DNA of 35,215 nucleotides from the NCBI GenBank assembly GCA_036429605.1, contig JAVFKD010000007.1:1-35215 (forward strand). Reading direction: 5' to 3'. Made by a program: the position numbers and the translations under genes. The stretch is from Cladobotryum mycophilum (taxonomy: Eukaryota > Ascomycota > Sordariomycetes > Hypocreales > Hypocreaceae). Of the stretch, positions 1 to 10,600 are shown one piece after another. The notes beneath the pieces are model-generated. The model worked only from the letters and a program-made list of their open reading frames with translations. It had not been told where the DNA came from and searched no databases. Position 1 is the first letter of the stretch; the number at the start of each line of letters is the position of its first letter.

Positions 1-50
1 TATAGACCCTATTGCAAGTGGGGCAGGAAGCCATAGGTAGGTAAAATAGG

Positions 51-170
51 TAGGAATAGCTATGCTTAGCTATGCTTAGCTAAGGGTAGCTATAACTAGC
101 TATAACTAGCTTGAAATAGCTTGAAATAGCTTGAAATAGCTTGAAATAGCTTAGAATAGCTTAGAATAGC
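51..170. repeat. 10-bp tandem array (TAGC register)
   Basis: Twelve consecutive decamers, eleven of them ending in TAGC. The commonest unit is TTGAAATAGC (four in a row), with TATGCTTAGC, TATAACTAGC and TTAGAATAGC variants. It decays into 11-bp TAGCTATAAAA units up to about 260. There is no coding potential. It looks like a subtelomeric satellite. Confidence 0.85.
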
Positions 171-460
171 TAGAAAGAACAGCTATAAAATAGCTATAAA
201 ATAGCTACTAAGGTGGCAAAGAGATAACTATAAAATAGCTAAAGAAATCAGCTAATAAATAGCTATAAAAATACGCTATATAACTAAAAATAACCCAAAG
301 CCAACGCAAAGGTAACCTAACGGTAACCTAAAGAATAAGTTAAGGATAATTTTGTAGTTGAATAGAATAAAACAAGGATAACCCAAGGATAAAACAAGGA
401 TAGAAAACTAAAGATGGAAAATAAAAAAAACAGGAAAAACAGGGACTATTAAATAACCTA

Positions 461-575
461 AAGGTATAACCGAAAACAGCTATAACCCAAAGGTATAGCC
501 GGAAACAGCTATAAGTAAAGGTATAGCCGGAAACAGCTATAACTAAAAGTATAGCGGAAAATAGCTATAAGCTAA
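461..575. repeat. 28-29 bp tandem repeat, four copies
   Basis: Four units begin with A(A/G)GTATA at about 462, 491, 519 and 547 (periods 29, 28, 28). Each holds a TATAGCCGGAAACAGCTATA-like core. The unit shares the AGCTATA motif with the decamer array at 51-170, so both may descend from one satellite. Confidence 0.8.
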
Positions 576-743
576 CCCCTCGACAAAAACAACTATAACC
601 TAATCCTTTAGCTAAAAGCTAATTTAATTCTACCCTAAACCCCTTAATAAACTATATAAAAAAAACCAAAAAAACCCAATCCCTACTAAACCCAATGCTT
701 TATAAGAAACTAAAAAACCCAATCCCCTATAAGAAACTAAAAA

Positions 744-771
744 AACCCAACCCTAACCCAATCCCTAACCA
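744..771. repeat. degenerate telomere-like C-rich tract
   Basis: The tract reads as imperfect CCCTAA units (ACCCAACCCTAACCCAATCC then CTAACC), following A/C-rich sequence from about 640. It lies some 490 bp upstream of the TLH start. It is too degenerate to be a functional telomere and may be a relic of one. Confidence 0.4.
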
Positions 772-780
772 TTATTCCGC

Positions 781-1110
781 GTGTCGTTCGAGTTCAACGA
801 CCGCGGGCCGCCCGCGAAACCGGCGCGATGCACGGACCACGCGAACCAAAACAACTCTAGACCAAAACAACCATTCTGGTTGGCCATCTATCAACCCAAA
901 TGCGACTGGGGTTAACACGGTAAGGTTCAGCTTAACGCTTACATCATCAGGGTTAACTGGTATACGTAAGCCAATGACCGCGGGGGTTGAAAAATCCGGT
1001 ATAGCGCCAGGGGCGTTGTCTGGTGTACGGTTCAGCTACGCCGTGTTCTTCGAGTTTAGCAGGTAGACAGACTGGCGAACAAAAGGGGGCAAAGACAATC
1101 AATCTCTGGG
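781..1110. other. GC-richer unassigned segment upstream of the helicase gene
   Basis: About 330 bp are much richer in GC than the flanking AT-rich DNA, with CCGCGGGCCGCCCGCG-like sequence near 800. A 123-codon frame crosses it but resembles no family I know. It could be the 5' region of the TLH gene or an eroded element. No function is claimed. Confidence 0.3.
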
Positions 1111-1186
1111 GGTTTATAATAACACGTCTATCATCTCATATAATAAAGCAGATAAATATAATGATTTTTTTCTTCTATAGCCATTA

Positions 1187-1243
1187 TCATAATGATAATA
1201 ACAATGATAATAATAATAACACTATAATAATAATATAATAATC
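1187..1243. repeat. ATA/ATG microsatellite
   Basis: Imperfect AATGATAATAATAATAAC-type trinucleotide run ending 17 bp before the TLH ATG at 1260. It is low-complexity DNA in the position of the 5' leader. Confidence 0.7.
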
Positions 1244-1259
1244 TAGCAACCTCTTAATC

Positions 1260-1968
1260 ATGGAACAACCAACCGATTCTTTACGAACACCAGAGCATAT
1301 ACGGCTCCATGAGCCAAGTATGCTTCTACTGTGTCTGATATGTCAAGCTGCCATTCGGCCGGCGGCCTCGGCTGTGGCATCGCATTTTCGAAAACAGCAT
1401 AAACTTACCGGAGATTCACTGCAGCGGGTAACAGCGTTCAACGACTCGCGCCGAGCCAGCCTAAAGGATCCCCGTACGGTCGAGCTGCCGAGCGACCACA
1501 GCCTGCCGCTCAGCGATCTCCCGGTCCTCGGAGGGTACAGCTGCACGGAGTGTCGGCATCTGACTATCAATAAGAAGAACATGTTCACACACCAGGGCCA
1601 ATCTAGCCATGGGTTAGACGTCGGCCAAACCGGGTGGGTCAAGGTCGCGCTGCAGACATTCTCACAAGGACGTCACGCAAGATACTGGATCGTCGGCGTG
1701 GACGGGGATTCCGATGCCGTCGCCGGGGGAGAAGGCGGCGAAGGCGTGGATGGCGAGGGTCGAGACAAGGACCAGGAGGAGACCAAGAGCTTGGTTAAGA
1801 TGGCCGAGGCTTGCGAGAAGGGGCTTCTCCAGGCGGAGGAGGAGAGACGGCGGCTCGTCGAGGCGCCCGGCGGCGTCAATACCGAGTCGAGATGGGTCAA
1901 GTTCATGAAGTGGGCCGAGCACCTGCAGCAGAAGGACCGGGTGACGCTTCATCGCGCCGGGTTGCCCC
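1260..1968 (+). pseudogene. TLH relic, N-terminal block with two C2H2-like fingers
   Basis: Starts at a true ATG at 1260. Two finger-like motifs are visible: C25-x2-C28 with H42/H47, and C95-x2-C98 with H111 and a second His. A conserved Trp-Val block follows. This resembles the OrsD-type (PF12013, formerly DUF3505) N-terminus often fused to RecQ helicases in ascomycete telomere-linked genes. A charged linker follows to about residue 235. The frame runs on to 2042, but the recognisable protein switches to the frame one base earlier near the five-C run at 1965-1969 (RWVKFMKWAEHL before it, EKRWWNKEAIKANQRLRQL after it). This is one step of a gene broken by several -1 slips. Family assignment is by pattern only. 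Confidence 0.7.
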
Positions 1969-4057
1969 CGCGGCCAAGGCAGTCGAGAAGCGATGGTGGA
2001 ACAAGGAGGCCATCAAGGCGAACCAACGCCTCCGGCAGCTAACGGCAAGCTTCGATCGGGTCCTGGCCGGGTGCATGGATCGCCTCGACCAGGTGCCGGA
2101 ACAAACACTAAAGTGGCTGATCAGCATCGACCCAACAAGGCCGGCGGCTATGCCATTCGGCAGGAAGCAAGAGGCAGGCACGATGGAGCGGTACAGCTCA
2201 TACGTGCAGCGATACCTGTGCTACTGTGCGCGGGTGTGGCCGCTGGGGCGTTCCGGGGCCAAGGCCGAGCACGGGGTCAGGTTTACGGCTTCGCAATGGG
2301 GGAGCTTGGGGGAGGTCATGCAACGGCTCGATGCTCTCATGGCCACCGGCCCCGATCGTAACGAGGGCAGTGAGGGCGACAGCGGCAGCGAGAGCCCGGA
2401 AAGGGTCATGCTCGATCGCGCCGTCTTCCAATTCTGCATCAGCTCAATCAAGCAGAAGCTGGGCAAAAGGCCATACCGCAACCCACTCCTACACTTTACC
2501 GCCGTTCTCGGCATCGATCGGACAGGTGAGTCGTGGGTGCCGTCGTCCTCACACACGCGCTTTCTCGCCGGTTTCCTGTGGTGCGGGCGAATACTGATGC
2601 TGGAGCATTTCTTCGAGGATGTGAAGCCCGATTCGGACGGGTCAGACGACGACGACGGCGAGGGCCTAGGCTGCGAGGCCAGCTTCAACGCCATTTCCCG
2701 GTTTCAGGAGGGGCACCGGCAGTGGCTCGCAGACGGCTCATACACGCCGTTCAGCTCCATCATCCAGTGGATGACGTACGGGAGGGGTTATCGAATGCAG
2801 GAGGGTGGGCTGGCGCGGCTCGCATGGGAGAGCGACGGCACGACGCTCAGCTACCAGGGGAGCCGGATCCGGGTGGGGGACTTCCAGAAGACGGCGCAGG
2901 CGGCCGTCAAGGACACCGAGGCGCTGATGGACAAGCTTATGCTTGGCCAATGGGACCAGGTCAAGAAGACGATCCGGCTCAGGGACATCGTCGACAGCTT
3001 GGTCTACGAGGGGCCGGGGCGGTCGTTCGCCACGAACCGCAAGAACGCATGGCTCAGGCCCGGCGCAGGGATGATCATGGAGCTGGTCGGCAAGATGCTC
3101 TGGAAGAAGGTCAAGGGTAGGGGCGACCAGGTTCGGTACGAGTGCCGCCGGCAGCGGGTGGAGGAGTACATCTCGGACCTGAAGCAGTTCAAGAGCAGGT
3201 CCGTACCTGCCGTGCACATCTGGTCGGGGCAGCCCGGGCGCGGGCCGGAGATGACAACGATCAAGCACTGCGACACGCAGGAGCTCCCGAAGAACATGTT
3301 CGTCTTCGACGGGCAGATGATGCTGGTCACGGATCGAGACAAGAGCAGGAGCATCAAAGGGAGGGGTCGCATGGTCGCACGGTTCCTGCCGGAGCACCTG
3401 AGCCTGATGATGGTGGCATATATCGCGTGGTTGCTGCCGTTCGAAAAGGTGCTGCACAAGCTATCGGGGATCCGCGGACCGTCCGAAGCACTCGAGCCAT
3501 GGGTCTGGAAGACGGCCGAGCAAGGGATCTGGAACACGGAGCGGCTCAGCAAGCAGCTCGGCCTGCTCACCGGGACGCATCTCGGGACCAGCCTCGGCGT
3601 AGCAAACTACCGGCACGTTGCCATCGAGTTCGGGCGTCGCATCAAGGGCCTCGTGATTCAGCAGCTCGAGCTCGAAGGGGTAGAGGCGGCCGGCGACGAT
3701 AACGAGGACGACTGCACCGACCCTCTAACGGGCAAGACACGCAAGCAAGAGCGGGTCGAGTACGTATGGGACCTACAGGCAACGCACGGCAGTCTCGTAG
3801 CCCGCAACCACTACGCGGTCAACGTCCTCTACCCGGGCCAGCTACAACCGGAGATGATATCCAACTTCCAGGAAATCAGCAGACTCTGGCACGGATTCCT
3901 AGAGCGCACAGACGGGGACTTCGGGCAGAAGCGAAGTCGAGAGGAAGGGCAGAGCCAGGAGCCGGGGGGTTCACAACAGGTGGCTAAGCGTCAACGCCGT
4001 GAGCAGCCGACGACCGACATACTCGAGCACCAGGATGTTCTATATCAAATAGCATAA
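1969..4057 (+). pseudogene. TLH relic, central domain
   Basis: Second reading frame of the same gene, with no ATG of its own; the open frame extends back to a TTG at 1811. The protein has segments such as GTMERYSSYVQRYLCYCARV, PLLHFTAVLGID and ANYRHVAIEFGRRIKGL, the long central region seen between the C2H2/OrsD part and the RecQ core in telomere-linked helicase proteins. Codon use is GC-rich like both flanking blocks, so all three evolved as one gene. It ends at an in-frame TAA (4055-4057). The same frame stays open for about 200 bp beyond (through KKREDLVPYRVRLRYANKKQ), so the TAA may be a premature stop rather than the true end. Confidence 0.65.
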
Positions 4058-6073
4058 CTATTACAGCCGATCCTGTCAGCGGGGGCTGCTAGCAGCCAAG
4101 AAATTGCAGGCAGGATAACGAACCCGCTCCAGCAACGGACTATAGTAAGTCTAAAGAATAAAAAAAGAGAAGATTTAGTTCCCTATAGGGTAAGGCTACG
4201 GTATGCTAACAAGAAACAAAGGGCCCTTCCACCAGCCATCTCACAGCCGATACAGCCACGGTTGACCGGTCCAGGATCGACGCCGGGCTTAAGAGGCTGC
4301 TTGGAGAGAGTGCAGGCTGGAAATCCGATGAACAGCACGAGGGTATGTATCGGATCATGTCAATGCGGAACAACGGCGTACGGAGCGACATGCTTATCCT
4401 GGTACTCCCGACGGGGGTGGCAAGAGCATCTTTTTCTATCTGCCGGCACTGATAGAAGAGGAGGGGGACCCGGTGGGCCTACCAGCATCGTGATAGTCCC
4501 GTTCGTAGCGCTGGTGGGCGACCTGGTAACGCGGGCTCAAAGGTACGGGATAGACTGTATGCGGTGGCGCAGTGACGTTGACGAGCTCCGCGAAGAACGG
4601 CAGCGGGACGCACGGCTGGTCGTGGTCAGCGCCAACATCGCCATCGGCGAGGGGTTCGTGGCATACGTGGAGAGCATCCGGGCGCGAGGGCAGCTGGGAA
4701 CGATCTTCTTCGACGAGTGCCACACCATCATCATGGACGTGGGCTACCGGGAGCGGCTGGGACTACTAGTGGGGCTGCACCGATACGGGTGCCCACTGGT
4801 CATGCTCACGGCGACGCTGCCGGTGCCGATGGAAGGGTCGTTCCGAGATTTAATGCTCGCCCGGGAAGCCGAGATCATCCGGGCGCCGACGGCCAGGGTT
4901 AACATTCGCTACCGGGTGAGGAGGGTGCGGCCAGGGAAGAACGAGGTGGAGGACGCGACGAGGGAGGAGATGGAGCAGATGGAGGGGCGGATGATCGGGC
5001 AACAGAAAGGGGTGATATACTGCCGCTCGATCGAAGATTGCAAGGGGCTAGCGGCCCAGCTCGGGTGCGGACACTACCACGGCTCGATGCTAACCGACGA
5101 GCGAGCGGCAGCGCTGGAGGACTGGGCGCTAGGGCGAGACGGGCAGCGGTGGATCGTGGCGACAACAGGGCTAGGGACGGGAATCGATATCGAGGGGATC
5201 GTCGGGGTGATCCATATGCAGCAACCGTACGGGATAGTAGATTTCGTGCAGCAGACGGGGAGGGGAGGTCGGCGAGAGGGCGAGACGGTGGATTCGGTCA
5301 TCATCACGGACGGGCGGCCGGTGTGGCACAGCGAGTTTGCCAGCGACGTGGAGCAGGCGAACCGGGAGGCGATCGAGGCGTTCATGCGGGCCAGGGAGTG
5401 CCGACGGCTAGTGCTGGGCAGGTTTCTCGACGGCATAGGGCGGGCGTGCGGCGAGCTAGGGGGCGTAGACTGCGATCAGTGTCATAAGCAGGGGCCGGAC
5501 GACGCGGTAGACGAGACAGCGAAGTCTAAGGAGATGGTTAACCGGCTGCAGGAGCACACGCAAGCGGAGAGCCGCCGACTGATAACCCTGTATGGATGGC
5601 TAGACAGCATGGCAACGGTGGGGTGCTGTGTATGTTATGTAAAGTGGCATATACACGGGGCACAGGAGGAGAAGCGCCACGCATACAAGCACAGCCGGGA
5701 ATCCTGCAAGGTCTTGAGTCAAGGACAGTTTAACAAATGGCAGTCGGGGCTACGGTTCAAAGACTTCGAGTGCTGCTGGCAGTGTGGACTGCCCCACGAC
5801 TGGTGCACGGCAGGTCGAGCCACGGGAGGGGTTTGCCAGTACCGAAACCAGGTGCTGCCGATCGTGATAATGGTAGAGGTAAGCAAGACAGTAAAGGAGC
5901 TGGTGGAGGAGAAGTTTAGAGTGGACGGGCAGGATAGAGAGATGTATCGTAAATGGATAATACGGTCTCGACGAATTTATGGAAAGCCAATGACAAACGG
6001 CTTAGCGGTTTGGGACGAGGTTATCCAGGAGGCCATACGAATAAAACAATCTAGAGGGGGCAGGCCAGGGTAA
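4058..6073 (+). pseudogene. TLH relic, RecQ-family DEAD/DEAH helicase core and Cys-rich tail
   Basis: ATP-dependent DNA helicase of the RecQ type. The core begins near 4261 (RIDAGLKRLLGESAGWKSDE) in one frame, slips one base in the GGGGG of Walker A (4413-4417, LPTG then GKSIFF), slips again near 4479, and then stays open to 6073. Visible motifs: DECH box at 4712-4723, LTATLP (motif III) near 4805, ATTGLGTGIDIEGI (motif V) near 5160, QQTGRGGR (motif VI) near 5250, and a RecQ-like CRR...C...CDQC zinc site near 5400-5490. The tail (5621-5850) carries C-x2-C, H-x4-C and C-x2-C-x6-C. The frame from 4262 starts at TTG, so it is not an independent gene. Walker A cannot be read in one frame, so the helicase is dead unless these are sequencing indels. 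Confidence 0.85.
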
Positions 6074-6232
6074 AGAATAAAAGAAAGAAAAAAGTAATAG
6101 GTTATTGTTATAGGGTAAAGAGCATAGATTAGAATCTTGATACAATAACCTTGTGTCTGTTCCCTTTATAGGTTAACCTGAAGCGTAGCTAGAGGATTAG
6201 CGTAGGATAGGTCTAGGGCAAAGTAAGCGTCT

Positions 6233-6248
6233 AGGAACTATAGTTCCT
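6233..6248. other. 16-bp perfect palindrome
   Basis: AGGAACTATAGTTCCT has zero spacer, and extends to 20 bp with one mismatch (6231-6250). It lies 19 bp before a dyad element (6268-6315) in the gap between two Cys-rich reading frames. Confidence 0.7.
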
Positions 6249-6267
6249 GGAGGGTGTAACAGCAGGG

Positions 6268-6315
6268 GTTCATTCTGGTACGAATAAAGGTAAATTCATT
6301 TAGATGGGAATGAAC
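6268..6315. repeat. dyad element copy (48 bp)
   Basis: GTTCATTC at the left end and GAATGAAC at the right end form the outer arms, with diverged ATTC/GAAT motifs inside. It is the leftmost full copy of the dispersed dyad family in this window. Confidence 0.75.
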
Positions 6316-6496
6316 CTACTCTCTTTCACAGCCCATCTACGGATAAGAGAGAATCTACACACTGCGTTATATTGCTTAGTCAGTAAGATGTGGGGTCGTG
6401 ACTGCTACGCCGGAACCAAAGGTATTTATTATTATTATATTTATCCTTTATCACAGATCGCTATTAGAAAACCTACAACACCCACAGTATATATAA

Positions 6497-7834
6497 CAAG
6501 AAGCAACCCATACAGAAATAGGATCCCCACGGCCAGCAGAGGTCAGCGTGTTTTCGTTGTTTGGTCGACCTGGTGACTTTGCAAGCATTCTAGCAACGCA
6601 AGAGCACCGGTTAGTGTTGGGGCTCCTACAGGGCCACATGGCGGGCAGAGACGAAGGCACGCGGTTAGAGAATCGGCTCGATAGCGCGTACCAAACAATT
6701 GACTGGTGGAAGTCGGTTGGGTGCGAGGCATGCTTTGTGGCTACCGGGCGTCAAGAACGGGGCCATGGCCTCGAAACGTGCAGTTCCACGGAGTGCAGCG
6801 GGTTGGCAAGGTCAATTCTCGGGTGGCTCAAAGGGCTCTCTCTACCAAGATCGCTAGAGTACAGCCAGGGTTTCTGCACCATGTGCACGCATACGTGGCA
6901 GCCATGCACAGATGTCAGCGTATCAAACCATATATACGAAGCAGAGTCGCAAGACGAAGGGGATTACTGGAGGAGAGAGTACGAATCGGGTACGGGTACC
7001 GACGGGCACTGCGAGCGAAAGCCAGTGGCCAGAAGGGCAATCGCAGCGCTCTGCGCATACGACGAGCAGTTCATCGGGAAGCTAGTGGCAAGCCTGGCAT
7101 TGGATGAGGGGGCGGACCTGACGGCAGAGCAGGACGCGCGGGCATGGTTCGAGCAGCGGGTCCCGTTCCAGGACAGTTGGATCCCAAAGCTCCTTTTTAT
7201 ATTCGAGATTGCAACGGTTGCTTTTTACTTCCGACACAACATGCGGTTAGGATTATCGCCATTAGAAGGGTTTCCTTATGGCCCACCCGGGATCCCTACA
7301 AGAACAGCAGAAGACGGATCAGTGATAATGGACGCAGAGGAAGGTATAGAGGTAACAAGGTGGAAGTCTGCAATCAAGTGGTGGGGGTTCCGATGCAGCT
7401 TCTGTACAGGACGCGGATTAAAGGAAGAGGGGCAAAGCCATAGTTTGCGAGAGTGCATGGCCGGCGGAGCAGAAGAGGTTAAGAGGGGCCTTGGCGAGGT
7501 GCTATACGAGAACAAGAAAGCCACGGTGGATAGCTGCTATAGGTGCGTGATGCCTAAAGAGCTATGTGAAAAGTGGATGAGAGATAAGGCAGGAAAATGG
7601 GTAGAGCGGGATGCAAGGGACTGGGTGTGCCAATATGGGCAATATACACTACGGGATATTATTATTGGTCTCTTAGGGAGTGGGATGAAGGGGGTCAGGG
7701 AAGAGTTAGCGAGGGGGTATAAGAGATATTATGGAGGGAAGAGAGCAGGAGTAAATATAGGGGAAAGGGAACTAGGGGAATTTTTATTAGAGGAACGTAA
7801 GATTAGAGGGAGAGGGTGTTCGGAAATAGTATAG
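6497..7834 (+). pseudogene. Cys-rich protein with two TLH-tail zinc modules
   Basis: The frame is open from just after a TAA at 6494-6496 to 7834; the recognised frame begins at GTG 6548 and no ATG is available near it, so the start is missing or spliced. About 428 residues carry two copies of the Cys module found at the helicase tail. The first is C-x2-C, H-x4-C, then FCTMC-x6-C (about 6719-6910). The second is RCSFC, HSLREC, then CYRC-x6-C and WVCQYGQ (about 7388-7660). No catalytic motif is seen between them. It lies downstream of the helicase on the same strand with a 420-bp gap. It is either the displaced C-terminal part of the TLH gene, an adjacent TLH-derived gene, or the remnant of a tandem TLH copy. 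Role unknown; structural zinc binding is inferred. Confidence 0.6.
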
Positions 7835-8394
7835 CAACTAGTAGTAATTAGTAATAGTATATGGTATAGAGGAGAATAAGATAAGGGAGAAACCTTATCG
7901 GATTAAAAATAGGTTAAGAAATGGTTGTTATTATTATAGCTTAAAACTCTCCAAGGAGAAGCAAGCCTTTACTTTTATTTATAAGATATTAATTATAGAA
8001 AAGGAATTTAATTAGGAAACTGCATAAATTAAATTAATTTAAGGAAGTTCAATAGCTTGAATAAGGTTAACTTAAGTATATATAATAACTTAAATGTGCT
8101 AAAGGGAATAAGCCTCTCAGGCATAAAATTCCTTATAGCAACAAGTAACAAGCTTAGTAATAGCTTAAGCTGAAAGAGGAAATAATAGAATGAAATGAGA
8201 TGTTATATTCGATCTGGCTAACTAACTAAAAGATAGGAATCTAGCTGCCACATATAGGTAAAATAAATAGGGCATAGAAAGTAAAAGAATGGGCGAGAAT
8301 AGCTCATAGAACAATAGAAATGATAGGTTTATTTTTTCTTACTAGTACCTACTAGAATAGGCTAAAGTAGCGTATAGAACAATAAAGAAACAAT
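7835..8394. other. AT-rich spacer, no gene seen
   Basis: AT-rich DNA with short purine-rich runs. I see no reading frame, RNA gene or repeat end here. Confidence 0.6.
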
Positions 8395-8830
8395 AGACTT
8401 ATTCCTCCCTCGCTCCCAGGTAAAGTCCATGGAGTCAAGGGACAGCCTCGCGATGCCCAGTCGAGAGGGCTTCGCCTCATGGACCCGCTTCTAGTAAGTA
8501 ACACATATAATGCCCACCAAAAAGAGGGAGCAATCCCCCAATCCCCTAATCGCCTAAAAATCCCACCGCACCTTCGGGCGGTTTGCTTAGTCACCTGTGC
8601 CGTTGATGATCGTAAAAGTCCGTGGGCATCGGGGGAAGCCCCTGGGCGTAAGCAGAGATGGCCTGCATAACAGGGTAAAGGGAGTTGGTAGATGGGCAGG
8701 ATCATGTAGCACGGGAAGAGTAAACACCCCATCGGCCCTTGCTTCACGAGGTGACTAAAGCACCGTAGTATGCCTTACATGTCCCCTTCAAAGTCACGTA
8801 GCGCTGGATCATTACACGAGGGCCCACAGC
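8395..8830. other. GC-moderate remnant, possibly repeat-derived
   Basis: No convincing protein. ATGGACCCGCTTCTAGT at 8478-8494 resembles ATGGACCCACTTTTAGT, found inside LTR-like repeats at about 28799 and 29939, with a diverged version near 34110. This segment may therefore be an eroded relative of that element. Confidence 0.35.
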
Positions 8831-8836
8831 ACATCA

Positions 8837-8884
8837 GTTCATTCTCATCTAAATGAGAAGGGTTCCGTTCGGGTCAGAACGAAC
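8837..8884. repeat. dyad element copy (48 bp)
   Basis: GTTCATTCTCATCTAAATG forms the left half and a diverged GAACGAAC the right end. It lies 62 bp beyond the stop codon of the minus-strand CxxC gene, in its probable 3' untranslated region. Confidence 0.65.
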
Positions 8885-8946
8885 CCCCTCGCTGCCAAGG
8901 AATATACAGGGTACGGCGAACAAGCACCGGCTAACGGAGATTGACC

Positions 8947-9690
8947 CTAATCCGGTCGCTTGTCAATCGGCAAACCGTTCTCGGAGTCCCAGGTGAACCT
9001 CGAATCATCCGAATCGTATCCATCCGGAACAAACTCGCTCAGTCTCTTGCAGCCCGCGTCGCCACAGTCGGGCTCCGAATCCGAAGCGGGTCGATTCATA
9101 GATGCAACAGAAACATCGGGTCCCAGGGGCGCCGGCGTGCCGAGGAGCACATTGGCCACGGCGGGGAGTTCCTGTGACGTCAGCGACCCATCGATACGCG
9201 GGGCAACACATCACTTACCCCCATCTCGAGAAGCACGCGGACCGTGACGATTGCTTGGGCACGAGCCTCGAGGTATCCCAGCTCGGCCGAATCAAACGGG
9301 ATGTGACTGCCAGGCTATATACCACGACATTAGCATCCGAGGAAGAAGTAGGGAGAGGGAACCTACTAGATCATAGAGGGCGACCCAGGAAACCATCGCG
9401 AAGAGGTCTCGCATGAGCACGCCGAACTCGAGGGCACGGAAGTCTACGCAGTCCAGGCCGTTCTGCTCGCAGTGGGAGCATCTAGAGCCGCCGGGCGAGG
9501 CTGGGAACGTCAGTAAGGCTACGAGAGATGGGGGTGTGCTCGACTTACACGACCGGGCATCGAAGCATCGATGAGAGGTAATGTCGTAGAGGCGACCCTG
9601 GAGTAGGACGCCGACGCACGGGAGGCACTAGCAACCCATGGCCCGAGCCGAACCCGCGATCGTGAGGTTCGATTCTCTCTGAGAAGCCAT
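8947..9690 (-). CDS. four-exon CxxC small protein, one in-frame TAG
   Basis: Reconstructed on the minus strand as exons 9690-9549, 9500-9367, 9314-9219 and 9171-8947. Every junction fits: donors GTAAGT, GTAGGT and GTAAGT; branch points CTGAC, GCTAATG and CTGAC; acceptors CAG, TAG and CAG; introns of 48, 52 and 47 nt; consistent phases; 199 codons including the stop. The product has C22-x2-C25, C42 and C55-x2-C58-x6-C65, then a moderately hydrophobic helix-like stretch, PFDSAELGYLEARAQAIVTV, and an acidic Ser/Asp-rich tail. Codon 21 is TAG (9630-9628), just before CLPC. The pattern resembles uncharacterised fungal CxxC proteins with a half Zn2Cys6 spacing; I do not recognise a named family. 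Whether it is functional depends on the TAG, which could be a C-to-T change of CAG or a site of UAG editing. Confidence 0.7.
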
Positions 9691-9771
9691 GTTACGGGGT
9701 GACGAATGGAGATGAAGAAAGGAATTGGATAACAAACGGAGTCAAACCTCTACCTTGGATGGAATGCAGGC

Positions 9772-9780
9772 TTATATAAG
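9772..9780 (-). promoter_or_regulatory. TATA-like box of the CxxC gene
   Basis: TATATAAG-type sequence lies about 85 bp upstream of the ATG at 9690 on the minus strand, a usual distance for a fungal TATA element. It is nearly palindromic (CTTATATAAG), so the direction comes from context. Confidence 0.4.
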
Positions 9781-10600
9781 CAAGAATACAATCGGAAGAA
9801 TAATAGTCCGTTCTATAAATAAAGGTATAGCTACCCTATATTAGGTAAGAGCTGAGTTTATTCTTATAATGAAAAGCCTACCCTATATAAAGGGTTTTTT
9901 TAATAAAGTTAAGATATAACTAGGAGTAAAATTAACTATTAGAAATAAAAGTTAAATAAGTAAATAAGTATATATATAATAAGTTTATTTTATATAAATA
10001 AAATTTAATAAATATTCTTATATATATATATGTATAAAATAATTATAAAATAGAAATTGAAAAAAAAAGAAAAAATAATATATATATATAATAATAATAA
10101 TTTTATTTAATGTATAAATTAAAAATATTATATATATTATATTATATTATATTATATTATATTATATGAAAAAACTTTTTATAATATATAAAACTATAAT
10201 ATATTTATATATTTATATAACTTATATTTATTATGAATAATTTTCACTTATTAATATAAGTTTATATAGCCTAAGATAGGATAGCCAGTTAGAGTAATAA
10301 TAATAATAATAAGTTTATATAGTAATATAGAAATATCTATTAAAATATAATAAATTATTATAAATTATTAAACTAATAAATATATATATATATATTTATT
10401 ATTATCTTTATTTATTCAATTATTTATATTATTAATACTATTAAAATACTTATTCTTATTAGAATGAACTCTTTTTTTATAATATAAACCTAGCATAAAA
10501 GCTTATAGAGATTTCATTCTGAATAAAATAAACTCACTCTCTCTATAATTTATATATATACTGTAATAATAGTAGTCCCCTTATGTAGTCCATGCACGGG
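9781..10600. other. extremely AT-rich block
   Basis: Almost pure A/T with TATAT and ATT runs and no coding potential. This is typical of heavily mutated repeat DNA in fungi that use RIP. Degenerate dyad-like pieces (CTTATTCTTATTAGAATGAA near 10450, TTTCATTCTGAATAAA near 10512) suggest that old dyad or LTR copies are buried here. Confidence 0.6.
10130..10168. repeat. TTATA microsatellite
   Basis: About seven units of TATAT/TATTA in tandem within the AT-rich block. Confidence 0.75.

Noticed and set aside
695..1066. 123-codon plus frame upstream of TLH
   Set aside because: The first 30 residues are Lys/Pro/Asn repeats translated from the telomere-like tract; the rest matches nothing I recognise.
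2738..3570. Long minus-strand frames (239 and 188 codons) opposite the TLH central domain
   Set aside because: They are antisense shadows of GC-rich coding DNA, with no motifs; the plus frame carries the recognisable TLH sequence.
4145..4255. Possible intron (GTAAGT at 4145, TGCTAAC at 4203, CAG at 4246 or 4255) in the TLH gene
   Set aside because: Removal would leave the reading in frame 2, while the helicase continues in frame 1, so it does not repair the frame; a one-base slip explains it better. Kept as a possibility only.
8352..8747. 131-codon minus-strand frame
   Set aside because: Composition is erratic, with no motif and no ATG context or splice logic; the region looks repeat-derived.
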